Shown one piece after another: positions 8,610 through 16,969 of a DNA stretch of 40,332 nucleotides. The position numbers and the translations under genes are program-made. The notes beneath the pieces are model-generated. The model saw nothing but the letters and a program-made list of their open reading frames with translations. It ran no database searches and was not told the origin of the DNA. This DNA comes from Mycetocola reblochoni REB411 (GTDB lineage: Bacteria; Actinomycetota; Actinomycetes; Actinomycetales; Microbacteriaceae): assembly GCF_900163835.1 (NCBI RefSeq), contig NZ_FUKR01000010.1, positions 1 to 40,332 on the forward strand. Reading direction: 5' to 3'. Every line of letters begins with the position of its first letter. Within the stretch, counting starts at the first letter, position 1.

Positions 8610-8680
8610 GCATACGGTCCGCCAACCGCGAACCGGTCACCGAAGAGACGACTCGGCAGCTGCCCGACGGAGAGACGGCG

Positions 8681-9082
8681 TCAGCGGCGGCCACGCTCGT
8701 CGGATGCCTGCTCGGCGAGCTTTCGCCGCTTCTCCGCCAGAGCGGCCGCGGTCTCCTGCCTGACCCGGCTGAGGCTCTCCTGCTCGGCGAGCAGCCATGA
8801 CGGGGACTCCGCCTTGATCTGCTCGATCTCGGCCGAGGTCATCGCGTCGGGCACCCCCGCTCTGGCCAGGCCCGATGCCGAGACGCCCAGCCGGTTGGCG
8901 ACGACGGACCGCGGGTGGGGGCCATCCGCGCGGAGGGTGCGCAGCCAGGCGGGCGGGTCAGCCTGGAGCTCGGCGAGGTCCGCACGGCTGAGGGACGAGT
9001 TCTGGAACTCCTCGGGAGTGGCGGGGAGGTAGATCTCGAGCTTCTTGGCAGCGGTGGCCGGCTTCATCTGCTGACTGGACAT
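8681..9082 (-). CDS. DUF5997-type protein, possible HTH partner of the neighbouring LysR effector domain
   Basis: A 133-residue conserved actinobacterial protein that I place in DUF5997. Residues ~52-76 (HPRSVVANRLGVSASGLARAG) look like a helix-turn-helix, and residues ~97-133 are a charged helix ending in a basic tail. No enzyme motif is seen. The ATG at 9082 is 6 nt after a TAGTCT box on the minus strand (9089-9094), so the transcript is probably leaderless. The gene is head-to-head with an HTH-less LysR-type effector gene, only 73 nt between starts. That raises the possibility that the two proteins are halves of one regulator. This is inference. Confidence 0.75.
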   Translation of the reverse strand: MSSQQMKPATAAKKLEIYLPATPEEFQNSSLSRADLAELQADPPAWLRTLRADGPHPRSVVANRLGVSASGLARAGVPDAMTSAEIEQIKAESPSWLLAEQESLSRVRQETAAALAEKRRKLAEQASDERGRR

Positions 9083-9088
9083 GGCTCA

Positions 9089-9094
9089 AGACTA
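9089..9094 (-). promoter_or_regulatory. -10 box of the leaderless DUF5997 transcript
   Basis: TAGTCT on the minus strand is followed after 6 nt by the ATG at 9082, with no ribosome site between them. Confidence 0.5.
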
Positions 9095-9143
9095 GCGGCC
9101 GCCCACGGCCACGCCGCCCGCTCGGAGCACACGACGCCGCGGG

Positions 9144-9149
9144 TACAGT
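9144..9149 (+). promoter_or_regulatory. -10 box of the leaderless LysR-effector transcript
   Basis: TACAGT ends 6 nt before GTG 9156. The earlier in-frame GTG at 9150 abuts the box and so is unlikely to be transcribed. This decides the start codon. Confidence 0.5.
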
Positions 9150-9155
9150 GTGCAC

Positions 9156-9944
9156 GTGACTGACTCCCCCGCCCCGGCCCCGCTCCGCCTCGGACACACG
9201 ATCGGAACGTCTCCGGGGAAGTGGCTCAGGGTGTGGGCGGAACGGTTCCCGCGTCGACGCATCGAACTCGTCGCGCTGCCGGAGGACGCGGGGGTGGACG
9301 CGCTGGTGGAGGAACGGCTCGACGCCGCCCTCCTTCGCCACCCGGCGGATCAGGAAAAGCCCGACCGATCACGGCGCGTCACGCTGTATCGCGAGTCGAT
9401 CGCCCTCGTCGTCTCGATCGAGCACCCGCTCGCCGAGCAGGACGGGCTCACCATGCCGGAGCTCGTCGGCGAACCGCGGGCGATCAGTTCCGGTTCCGTG
9501 ACCGAGGTGCGCGCCGTCGCCGGGAATGCCGACGACGGCAGCATCGATACCCCCGCGCTGCTCGCTCTCGTCGCGACCGGTGCCGTCGTCGGGATCACGA
9601 CCCACCCGCTCGCCCGCGCGTCCAGTCGGAAAGACGTCGCCGTGCACGTGCTCGCGGACGCCGACGGCCCCGCGGTCAGCCTGTTCTGGCCGGACGGGGA
9701 GGACGCGGTCATCCAGGAGCTGCTGGGCGTCATGCGCGGCCGCAAGGCCGCCAGCTCGCGGGGCGAGCTCGCCGGCGACTCGACCTCGTCGACCGGCACC
9801 GGTCGTGCCGAAGAAGAGAGCCGGGCCGGTCGAGACCGCAACGGCGATCGCCGAGCGGCATCACCGCGGGGAGGGCAGGCGGCACGGCGTGATCGCGGCA
9901 GCCAGGGCGGAAAACCGGGGTCACGGCGTCGCGGGCGACGCTAG
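9156..9944 (+). CDS. LysR-type effector-binding domain protein without HTH
   Basis: A 262-residue protein. Residues ~8-200 read like the periplasmic-binding-like effector domain of LysR regulators: RLGHTIGTSPGKWLRVWAER at the start, then LVEERLDAALLRH, IALVVSIEHPLA and a VATGAVVGITTHPLA segment. The usual N-terminal winged helix is absent; the protein starts directly in the effector domain. The last ~60 residues are a very basic Arg/Gly/Ser tail that could bind nucleic acid. GTG 9156 is preferred over 9150 because of the -10 box placement. It is divergent from the DUF5997 gene; I recall the two often occurring together in actinobacteria. Ligand unknown. Confidence 0.78.
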   Translation: MTDSPAPAPLRLGHTIGTSPGKWLRVWAERFPRRRIELVALPEDAGVDALVEERLDAALLRHPADQEKPDRSRRVTLYRESIALVVSIEHPLAEQDGLTMPELVGEPRAISSGSVTEVRAVAGNADDGSIDTPALLALVATGAVVGITTHPLARASSRKDVAVHVLADADGPAVSLFWPDGEDAVIQELLGVMRGRKAASSRGELAGDSTSSTGTGRAEEESRAGRDRNGDRRAASPRGGQAARRDRGSQGGKPGSRRRGRR

Positions 9945-9985
9945 CCCCATCCCGCCTCCTCACGTGCGCCAGCCGGGCACGGCAC

Positions 9986-10022
9986 TCGATTCAGGGCAAA
10001 CGACGCGGACGGACTGAATCGA
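9986..10022. repeat. Perfect 9-bp inverted repeat
   Basis: TCGATTCAG at 9986-9994 and its exact complement at 10014-10022, with a 19-nt spacer. It lies just after the LysR-effector gene and before a second, stronger hairpin. It may be part of a terminator or a protein-binding site. Confidence 0.55.
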
Positions 10023-10046
10023 ACAGACCGCACCCCGCAGACGGCT

Positions 10047-10076
10047 CTGCCCGCCACCCCGAGGGGTGGCGGGCAG
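10047..10076. terminator. Strong hairpin between the LysR-effector and usp genes
   Basis: CTGCCCGCCACCCC (10047-10060) and its perfect complement (10063-10076) are separated by only GA; the effective stem is 12-13 bp. It lies between two convergent stop codons and is likely a bidirectional terminator. Confidence 0.8.
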
Positions 10077-10095
10077 GACGGGACATGGGGCGGTC

Positions 10096-10596
10096 TCACT
10101 CCGACCAGGGCAAAGGCTCCTCGTCGTCGACGGGAGACATCGGGACGACCACGACCGGGCAGGACTGGCGGTGAGCGAGTCCCGCCGCGACCGAACCGGC
10201 GAAGAACTCGGCGATCGCCGCCCGCACCGTCGGGGGACGCGTGCCGACGATGATCATCTCCGCGGAGCGCTGCCGCGCGATCCCGGCGATCGCTCGCACG
10301 GGGTCCCCGACGAGGGCGAAGGTCGACCAGGTCACGCCGCTCGGATCGAGCACCGCGGCGACGGTATCGCGCAGCTCCGGATCGAAGGTCTCCGTCCGGT
10401 AGTCGGACACGTCGACGGTCGCGAGCGCGGACACGATCGAGCCGTCCGGCGCGACCCCGACGGGGTATCGCGCCGGATCGACGTTCACGACCAGGAGCTC
10501 GGCGTCGAAGCGGTGCGCGAAGCGGATCGCCTCCGTCAGCACGCGGTCCGACTGACCGGGCACGACCCCGACGACGATGAGAGCTGACTCGGACAT
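10096..10596 (-). CDS. Universal stress protein (UspA family)
   Basis: A 166-residue single-domain Usp. It begins with the typical hydrophobic strand ALIVVGVVPG and ends with strands MIIVGT and CPVVVVPM. The nucleotide-binding G-rich loop (usually GxxG, nine residues, then GS/T) is only partly kept: GTRPP replaces the first part, while AGSVA is present. ATP binding is therefore uncertain. It starts at ATG 10596 with GGAGAT about 7 nt upstream. It lies 69 bp downstream of putA on the same strand, so it may be read through from putA or have its own promoter in that gap. The role is probably stress-related and is not otherwise inferable. Confidence 0.88.
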   Translation of the reverse strand: MSESALIVVGVVPGQSDRVLTEAIRFAHRFDAELLVVNVDPARYPVGVAPDGSIVSALATVDVSDYRTETFDPELRDTVAAVLDPSGVTWSTFALVGDPVRAIAGIARQRSAEMIIVGTRPPTVRAAIAEFFAGSVAAGLAHRQSCPVVVVPMSPVDDEEPLPWSE

Positions 10597-10665
10597 GAGC
10601 GATCTCCTTTCACTCCGGAGGAATCCGTTACCCCATCATCCCACCGGCGTGCCCGAACTCCCTAC

Positions 10666-13600
10666 TCAGGAGAGGACGTCGGCGAACACCGCCTCCCCCA
10701 CGCCGTTCGGCGTTCCGAAGCGGTGTGCCGTGACCGACACGGCCTGTTCGTGCAGGAACGGCAGCAGTTCGATCCGTCCCGCCTCCGTCACGGCGCCCCG
10801 GTAGACGGCGAGGTCGGGCCTGGCACCGGTGGCCTGGATGATCCCGGCGAAGGAGCGTGCCTCGGCGTCGCCGAGCAGGCGGATCCGAGCGATCGGCTCC
10901 CGTCCGAGACGGTCGAGCCACGCGGTGTCGTCCTCTGTGCGCAGCGTCGTGCCCACCAGCTGGGCGACCCGCGACAGCAGTGCGGAGGGCGTGCGCGCGA
11001 GGGAGACGGCGAACGGTGAACCCGATCGTGCCGCAGCGGCGAGGATACGGACGATCTCCGCATCCTCCGCGGACTCCGTCGCCCTGATCACGACGGGGAC
11101 GGGCAGGTACCGCAACACGTTGCGCTCTACTCCCAGCTGCGACACGTCCCTCGCGACGCCGAACTCGTTACGCCAGGCCCGTTCGTCGGAGCGCAGGGCG
11201 CGCTTGAGGCTCTCCGCCGACTCCGCGTCCAGCTCCGTGGCGGTCCCGAGGAGCCTGTCCAGCTCGCCGAGCACGCCCTGCGGCTCGATCTCGTCGCCCG
11301 CCGCGGGCCGCGAACGCCACCCGCTGAGGCCGACGAGGTAGTTCGGACCGCCCGCCTTCGTGCCCGCGCCGACCGAGGACTTCTTCCAGCCGCCGAAGGG
11401 CTGGCGCCGAACGATGGCGCCGGTGATCCCGCGGTTGACGTAGAGGTTCCCCGCCTGGACTCGGCCCACCCACTCGACGATCTCGTCGGTGTCGAGCGAG
11501 TGCAGGCCCGCGGTGAGCCCGTACTCGACCTGGTTCTGCATCTCGATCGCGGTGTCCAGGTCAGGGGCTGTCATGATGCCGAGGATCGGACCGAAGTACT
11601 CGGTCAGGTGGTACTCGGACCCCCGGGCGACGCCCGCGCGGACCCCGGGCGTCCACAGGGTCCGCTCGGCGTTGAGGGCGACGGGCTCCACCAGCCAGGA
11701 CTCCCCCGCGCCGAGCACGGTCAGCCCGCGCTCGAGCTTCTCACCCGGCGCGCCGATGATCGGACCCATCTGGGCGGTCGGATCGGTCGGCAGCGCGACG
11801 GTGAGGGAGCGAACCGCGTCGAGCAGCTGCTCCCGGAAGCGCGGTGAGCGCGCGACCGAGCCGACGAGGATGACGAGCGAGGCGGCGGAGCACTTCTGGC
11901 CCGCGTGCCCGAACGCGCTCGCCACCACGTCCTTCGCGGCGAGGTCCAGGTCGGCGCTCGGCGTGACGATGATCGCGTTCTTTCCCGAGGTCTCGGCCAG
12001 CAACGGCAGCTCGGGGCGGAACGACCGGAACAGCTCGGCCGTCTCGTAGGCGCCGGTGAGGATGACCTGGTCGACGCGGGGATCGGAGATCAGCTCCCTG
12101 CCGAGCTCCCTTTCGCCCAGGATGAGCAGCTGGAGCGCCTCGGCCGGGACCCCTGCGGCGTGCATCGCCTCGACGAGCACAGCCCCCGTACGCCTGACCG
12201 GCTCGGCCGGCTTCAGCAGGACGGACGTCCCCGCGGCGAGCGCGGCGAGCGTGGAGCCGGCGGGGATGGCGGCAGGGAAGTTCCACGGCGGGGTGACAAG
12301 GGTCAGGGCGGCGGGAACGTGCTCGGCCCCGTCCACCTCGTCGAGTCCCCTGGCGAGCTCCGCGTAGTAGCGGGCGAAGTCGATGGCCTCGGAGACCTCC
12401 GGGTCGCCCTGGTCGAGCGTCTTGCCCGCCTCTGCGGCCATGACCTCGAGCAGCTCCGCACGGCGGCGCTCCAGCTCGACGGCGACCCGGTCGAGGACCT
12501 CGGCACGTCCCGCCCCGCCGCGGGCCGCCCACGCGGTGGACGCGGCGACGGCGGTATCGAGGACCTCGTCGAGCCGCTCGGCCGTGTCGACGGCCGCTCC
12601 GGCGACGGTTGACTCACCCGCGGTCGAGGTCAGTGCCCTGGACAGGATCTGCTGACCCCACTCGCGGTTCCCCGCGAGGGAGGAGTCCGTGTCGGGGGTG
12701 TTCTCGAAAGCCCCCTCGAGCGTGATCGCGTCGCTTCGCCTGTCCTGAACGCGGTTCGGTGAGGGCACGGCGTCGTCGAGCGCCGCGAGCGAGGCGCGGA
12801 ACCGGCCCTCCTCGCGACGGAAGAGCGACTCGTTCCTGCTGAGCTGGAACACGGCGGACATGAAGTTGTCCTGGCTCGCGCCCTCCTCCAGCCGGCGGAT
12901 CAGGTAGGCGATGGCGACGTCGAACTCGCCGGGGTGCACGACGGGGGTGTACAGCAGCAGCGAGCCGGTGTCCTTCTTGACGGCGGCAGCCTGACCCGTG
13001 GCCATGCCCAGGAGCATCTCGATGTCGACGCCGTCACGCACACCGCGGTCGCCGGCGAGCTCCCAGGCGAGCGCGATGTCGAAGAGGTTGTGGCCGGCCA
13101 CGCCGATGCGCACGTTGCCGATGCGTTCGGGGTCGAGCGCGTAGGCCAGGACCCGCTTGTAGCCGGTGTCGCTGTCCTGCTTGCTCGGCCAGGTGGCCAG
13201 CGGCCAGCCGTGGACGGTCGCCTCGACGCGCTCCATCGGCAGGTTGGCGCCCTTGACGACCCTGACCTTGACCGGCGCTCCCCCGCGCGCCCTGCGGGCG
13301 GCGGACCACTCCTGGATGCGGATCATCGCGCCCAGGGCGTCGGGCAGGTAGGCCTGCAGCACGATGCCCGCTTCGAGGCCGAGGAACTCGTCCCTGTCGA
13401 GGATCCGCTCGAACACGGCGATCGTCAGGTCGAGATCGTGGTACTCCTCCATGTCGAGGTTGATGAACTTCGGCTTCGGGCCCGCGGCGGCGAGCCGGTA
13501 GAGCGGGACGAGGCTGTCGGCGACGTCGGCGACGGTCTCGTCGAAGGCCCAGCGGGAGTGCGGCGAGACGGTGGACGAGACCTTCACGGACACGTAGTCG

Positions 13601-14130
13601 ACGTCGTCGCGCCGGAGCAGCCGCGCGGTGCCCTCCCTGCGCCTGGCCGCCTCCGCCTGGCCGAGCACGGCCTCACCGAGGAGGTTGATGTTCAGGCGGA
13701 CGCCCGCGTCGGCGATGCGGGCGAGCGAGCGCCCCAGCGCGGCGTCGCTCGCGTCGATGATCAGGTGCCCCACCATGCGCCGGAGCACGCGGCGGGCGAT
13801 CGGCACGACGATGCCGGGCAGGACGGGGGCGAGGGCCCCGCCGAGACGGATCGCGCCGCGCAGGTACCAGGGCAGGAACGACGGGGCCTGATGCGCCAGC
13901 TCCGACAGCGCGGCCGCCGCGACCCTCGTGTCCTCCGGCCGCACGACGCGGTCGACGAACCCGACGGTGAAGTCGAGCCCGGCGGAGTCCCTCAGGACGT
14001 CGGCGAGCCGCGACGCCGCGGCATCGACGGGCTCCGACTCGGCCTCGGTGAGCCAGCGTCGGACGCGGGCGACCGCGCGGTCGGCCAGCTCGGCATCGGG
14101 GAGGTCGATGCGGGGTGCGGAAGAGGTCAT
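10666..14130 (-). CDS. putA: Bifunctional proline dehydrogenase / L-glutamate-gamma-semialdehyde dehydrogenase
   Basis: A 1154-residue enzyme that oxidises proline to glutamate. The N-terminal ~430 residues form the FAD-dependent proline dehydrogenase barrel (LNINLLGEAVLGQAEA, NLDMEEYHDLDLT, VKVRVVKGANLPMERVEA). The following ~500 residues are the NAD-dependent aldehyde dehydrogenase (PPWNFPAAIP, LLKPAEPVRRTG, AETSGKNAI, and the catalytic Cys in GQKCSAASL). A C-terminal ~200-residue extension resembles a degenerate second aldehyde dehydrogenase-like domain. There is no N-terminal ribbon-helix-helix, so unlike E. coli PutA it should not repress its own gene. The frame stays open to 15189, but ATG 14130 with AAAGGAA upstream is the right start, since the longer frame overlaps a divergent LysR gene. 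Confidence 0.95.
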   Translation of the reverse strand: MTSSAPRIDLPDAELADRAVARVRRWLTEAESEPVDAAASRLADVLRDSAGLDFTVGFVDRVVRPEDTRVAAAALSELAHQAPSFLPWYLRGAIRLGGALAPVLPGIVVPIARRVLRRMVGHLIIDASDAALGRSLARIADAGVRLNINLLGEAVLGQAEAARRREGTARLLRRDDVDYVSVKVSSTVSPHSRWAFDETVADVADSLVPLYRLAAAGPKPKFINLDMEEYHDLDLTIAVFERILDRDEFLGLEAGIVLQAYLPDALGAMIRIQEWSAARRARGGAPVKVRVVKGANLPMERVEATVHGWPLATWPSKQDSDTGYKRVLAYALDPERIGNVRIGVAGHNLFDIALAWELAGDRGVRDGVDIEMLLGMATGQAAAVKKDTGSLLLYTPVVHPGEFDVAIAYLIRRLEEGASQDNFMSAVFQLSRNESLFRREEGRFRASLAALDDAVPSPNRVQDRRSDAITLEGAFENTPDTDSSLAGNREWGQQILSRALTSTAGESTVAGAAVDTAERLDEVLDTAVAASTAWAARGGAGRAEVLDRVAVELERRRAELLEVMAAEAGKTLDQGDPEVSEAIDFARYYAELARGLDEVDGAEHVPAALTLVTPPWNFPAAIPAGSTLAALAAGTSVLLKPAEPVRRTGAVLVEAMHAAGVPAEALQLLILGERELGRELISDPRVDQVILTGAYETAELFRSFRPELPLLAETSGKNAIIVTPSADLDLAAKDVVASAFGHAGQKCSAASLVILVGSVARSPRFREQLLDAVRSLTVALPTDPTAQMGPIIGAPGEKLERGLTVLGAGESWLVEPVALNAERTLWTPGVRAGVARGSEYHLTEYFGPILGIMTAPDLDTAIEMQNQVEYGLTAGLHSLDTDEIVEWVGRVQAGNLYVNRGITGAIVRRQPFGGWKKSSVGAGTKAGGPNYLVGLSGWRSRPAAGDEIEPQGVLGELDRLLGTATELDAESAESLKRALRSDERAWRNEFGVARDVSQLGVERNVLRYLPVPVVIRATESAEDAEIVRILAAAARSGSPFAVSLARTPSALLSRVAQLVGTTLRTEDDTAWLDRLGREPIARIRLLGDAEARSFAGIIQATGARPDLAVYRGAVTEAGRIELLPFLHEQAVSVTAHRFGTPNGVGEAVFADVLS

Positions 14131-14235
14131 CGGTGATTCCTTTCGGCTATCTGCCCAGTATGGAAGGCGGTAAACGTCAGATAAAGTGACGGAAACTGAT
14201 GAATACTGTTCTGCAAAACTGATGGGTTGAATCAC
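14131..14235. promoter_or_regulatory. putA / LysR divergent control region
   Basis: This 105-bp gap is clearly AT-richer than its surroundings. It holds an inverted pair, CAGTAT at 14156-14161 and ATACTG at 14203-14208, and a direct repeat AAACTGATG at 14193-14201 and 14216-14224 (23 nt apart). Repeated short sites in a divergent LysR-target gap fit binding of the LysR protein to control putA and itself. The exact -10 boxes are ambiguous. Confidence 0.55.
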
Positions 14236-15141
14236 ATGCTCGACGTCAGACGCCTCCGCCTGCTCCGGGAGCTCAGCATCAGGGGCACGATCGCCGGCGT
14301 GGCGCAGGCACTGGCCTACTCCCCCTCGGCCGTCTCGCAGCAGCTGGCCCTGCTCGAGCGCGAGAGCGGGGCCACCCTGCTCCGGCGTTCGGGCCGCAAC
14401 GTGCTGCTCACGCCGGAGGCCGAACGGCTCGTCGCGCACACGACGCGGATCCTCACCGTGCTCGAGGAGGCGGAGTCCGAGCTCAGCTCCAGCGACGGGG
14501 CGACGAGCGGGACCGTGCGCATCGCCGCGTTCCAATCGGCACTGCTCACCATCGTCCCGACCGCGCTCGCCGCGATGCGCCGCAACCACCCCGACGTCAG
14601 GGTAGAGGTGGTGCACAGGGAGCCGGGCGCCGCTCTCGCCGAGACCTGGGCACGCGAGGTCGACCTCGTCATCGCCGAGGAGTATCCGGCGCACTCCGCC
14701 CCACACCACGACGGCCTGATCAGGGACGAGCTGACCGAGGACCGCATCCACCTGGCCGTGCCGGAGGGCGCGGCCATCGCGTCCGTCGCCGACGCCGCCG
14801 AGCTGCCGTGGACGATGGAGCCGGCCGGCACCGCATCCAGGCACTTCGCCGAGCAGCTCTGCCGGCGAGCCGGGTTCGAGCCCGACGTCCGATACGTGAC
14901 GGCCGATCTGCACGCACAGCTGGGGCTCATCGCGTCGGGGGCAGCCGTCGGGCTGCTCCCCGGCCTGATCTGGTCGGCCTCGACCGCACCCGTCGCCCGG
15001 GTCCCCATCGATGGAGAGAACACGCGACGGCTGTTCACCGCGCATCGTCGCGGTTCCCACGGCAACCAGGCGCTCGCCGCCGTGCGCGCGGAGCTGGGCG
15101 CGGCCGTGCGGGGAGAGCCGGAGCTGCCGCCGGTGGGCTAG
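14236..15141 (+). CDS. LysR-family regulator, probable controller of putA
   Basis: A 301-residue LysR-type regulator. The winged HTH is at residues ~1-62 (MLDVRRLRLLRELSIRGTI, AYSPSAVSQQLALLERE, LLTPEAERL), followed by a two-lobed effector domain from ~90. ATG 14236 is used; an in-frame TTG at 14227 is less likely, as the protein then begins exactly at the usual HTH edge. It is divergent from putA and upstream of putP on the same strand, so proline (or P5C) is the obvious candidate inducer. That assignment is from context only. Confidence 0.85.
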   Translation: MLDVRRLRLLRELSIRGTIAGVAQALAYSPSAVSQQLALLERESGATLLRRSGRNVLLTPEAERLVAHTTRILTVLEEAESELSSSDGATSGTVRIAAFQSALLTIVPTALAAMRRNHPDVRVEVVHREPGAALAETWAREVDLVIAEEYPAHSAPHHDGLIRDELTEDRIHLAVPEGAAIASVADAAELPWTMEPAGTASRHFAEQLCRRAGFEPDVRYVTADLHAQLGLIASGAAVGLLPGLIWSASTAPVARVPIDGENTRRLFTAHRRGSHGNQALAAVRAELGAAVRGEPELPPVG

Positions 15142-15207
15142 ACGCCGGGTCCGCGCACCGCCGACCATCCGCTCACAGGGGGATCGCACGCGTCGGCACC
15201 GAACATC

Positions 15208-15213
15208 TAAGGT
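15208..15213 (+). promoter_or_regulatory. Candidate -10 box for putP
   Basis: TAAGGT lies about 90 nt before the putP start and directly before a small GGGCG-GAA-CGCCC hairpin (15214-15226). No -35 is evident. The spacing leaves an ~80-nt leader. Confidence 0.3.
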
Positions 15214-15302
15214 GGGCGGAACGCCCGAGCCAGCCCCCGACCGACCGCGTGGCCGGTCCCGACCCCTCCGTTCAACGACGAGCGGGCACGAGAGGACAAC
15301 CC

Positions 15303-16808
15303 ATGACCGACGAGGGCTTCCAGCTCATCGCCATCACCCTGTACTTCATCGGAATGCTGCTGATCGGCTGGTTCGCCTATCGCCGCACGAGCGATCTGGA
15401 CGACTACATGCTCGCCGGCAGGGGCCTCAAGCCCGGGGTGGCCGCGCTGAGCGCCGGGGCGTCGGACATGTCGGGGTGGCTGCTGATGGGGCTCCCCGGC
15501 GCGCTCTACCTGACGGGCCTGGTCGAGGCGTGGATCGCGATCGGCCTGCTGATCGGCGCCTGGCTGAACTGGACCTTCGTCGCTCCCCGGCTGCGCTCGT
15601 ACACGGAGGTCGCCAAGAACTCCATCACCATCCCCAGCTTCCTGGAGAACCGGGTCAGGGACCGCAGCCACGTCCTCCGCATCGGCGCGAGCATCGTGAT
15701 CCTGGCGTTCTTCACCTTCTACGTCTCGAGCGGTTTCGTCGCGGCCGGTGTGTTCTTCGAGTCCAGCTTCCAGGTGCCCTACCTCGCCGGGATGCTCCTC
15801 GTCGCGGCGATCACGCTGGTGTACACGCTGTTCGGCGGGTTCCTCGGGGCGACGCTGACCGACGTCGCGCAGGGGCTGCTCATGCTCGCCGCGCTGGTCT
15901 CGGTGCCCATCGTCACCGTCATCGACATGGGCGGCATCGGCGCGGTCGTCGACCAGGTCACGGCGCTCGACCCCAACCACCTCAACCTCATCGAGGGCGG
16001 CACCGTCGCCGGCATCATCTCGGCCGCTGCATGGGGGCTCGGCTACTTCGGCCAGCCGCACATCATCGTCCGCTTCATGGCGCTGCGCAGCCCGGGTGAG
16101 GCCCGCAGGGCACGAACCATCGGCATGGGCTGGATGCTCCTGACCACGGGAGGCGCCGTGGCCACCGGACTGATCGGCTTCGCCTACTTCGCCACCCACC
16201 CCGAGCTGACGCTGAGCCACCCCGAAGCCGTGTTCCTGCAGCTGTCCCAGATCATGTTCCACCCCTTCGTCGCGGGGCTCGTCCTGGCCGCCGTGCTCGC
16301 GGCCATCATGAGCACGGTGTCCTCGCAGCTGATCGTGACCTCGTCCGCGCTCGTCGAGGACCTGTACACGATCGTGGCCCGCCGCCCCGTCTCCGACCGC
16401 CGGATGGTCGCACTCGGCCGCGCCGGGGTCCTCGTCGTCGCGGTCGTGGCCGGGCTCATCGCCCTCGACCGGACGAGCTCCATTCTCGAGCTGGTCGGCT
16501 TCGCGTGGGCCGGTTTCGGCGCCGCCTTCGGGCCCATCATCCTGCTCAGCCTGTTCTGGAAGCGGCTGACCGCGGCCGGGGCCGTCGTTGGGATGGTCGT
16601 CGGGACGGTCACCGTCTTCATCTGGGGGAAACTGCCGATCCACGAGGTCATCTACGAGCTCATCCCCGGCTTCGCCCTCGCCCTGATCGCCGCCGTCGTC
16701 GTCAGCCTCGCGATGCCCCGCCGAGCCGGAGCCGAGGCGGACGAGATCGCGGCCGAGTTCACCGCCGCCGCGGCCGCCGCGTCACGGAAGGGCCGCATCG
16801 ACGCCTGA
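15303..16808 (+). CDS. putP: Sodium/proline symporter
   Basis: A 501-residue membrane protein of the SSS family, almost the length of E. coli PutP (502). About 13 membrane segments are visible. The Na+-site motif SAGASDMSGWLLMGLPGALY is present, with Asp55, Met56 and Ser57 at the same numbers as in E. coli, and the second signature STVSSQLIVTSSALVEDLY has the Ser/Thr residues of the Na2 site. It imports proline with Na+, for catabolism by PutA or as an osmolyte. ATG 15303 follows GAGAGGA by about 8 nt. The C-terminus is Ala-rich and charged. It lies downstream of the LysR gene with a 161-bp gap and completes the proline module. Confidence 0.96.
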   Translation: MTDEGFQLIAITLYFIGMLLIGWFAYRRTSDLDDYMLAGRGLKPGVAALSAGASDMSGWLLMGLPGALYLTGLVEAWIAIGLLIGAWLNWTFVAPRLRSYTEVAKNSITIPSFLENRVRDRSHVLRIGASIVILAFFTFYVSSGFVAAGVFFESSFQVPYLAGMLLVAAITLVYTLFGGFLGATLTDVAQGLLMLAALVSVPIVTVIDMGGIGAVVDQVTALDPNHLNLIEGGTVAGIISAAAWGLGYFGQPHIIVRFMALRSPGEARRARTIGMGWMLLTTGGAVATGLIGFAYFATHPELTLSHPEAVFLQLSQIMFHPFVAGLVLAAVLAAIMSTVSSQLIVTSSALVEDLYTIVARRPVSDRRMVALGRAGVLVVAVVAGLIALDRTSSILELVGFAWAGFGAAFGPIILLSLFWKRLTAAGAVVGMVVGTVTVFIWGKLPIHEVIYELIPGFALALIAAVVVSLAMPRRAGAEADEIAAEFTAAAAAASRKGRIDA

Positions 16809-16911
16809 CGCGCGGGGAGGACGAGGCGGCTCGGCCACCCGGCGCGCGCGTGCACGGCGCACGCCCGGCGTGGCACCCAGCCCACGCACGGGATGCGCCC
16901 AGCGCGGACTC

Positions 16912-16917
16912 TAGACT
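16912..16917 (+). promoter_or_regulatory. Candidate -10 box for mvaA-mvaS
   Basis: TAGACT sits 52 nt before the mvaA ATG, in a 161-bp gap after putP. An upstream 6-bp GCGTGC/GCACGC hairpin near 16849-16865 could end the putP transcript. Together they suggest an independent promoter. Confidence 0.35.
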
Positions 16918-16969
16918 GGACGGACGGACGCCACTTGTCCGTGCGGCATGCAGCGAGGAGCACACACCC

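Noticed and set aside
14131-15189. Extension of the putA frame upstream to give a 1507-residue protein
   Set aside because: It overlaps the well-supported LysR gene on the opposite strand and adds no recognisable domain; ATG 14130 has a good ribosome site.
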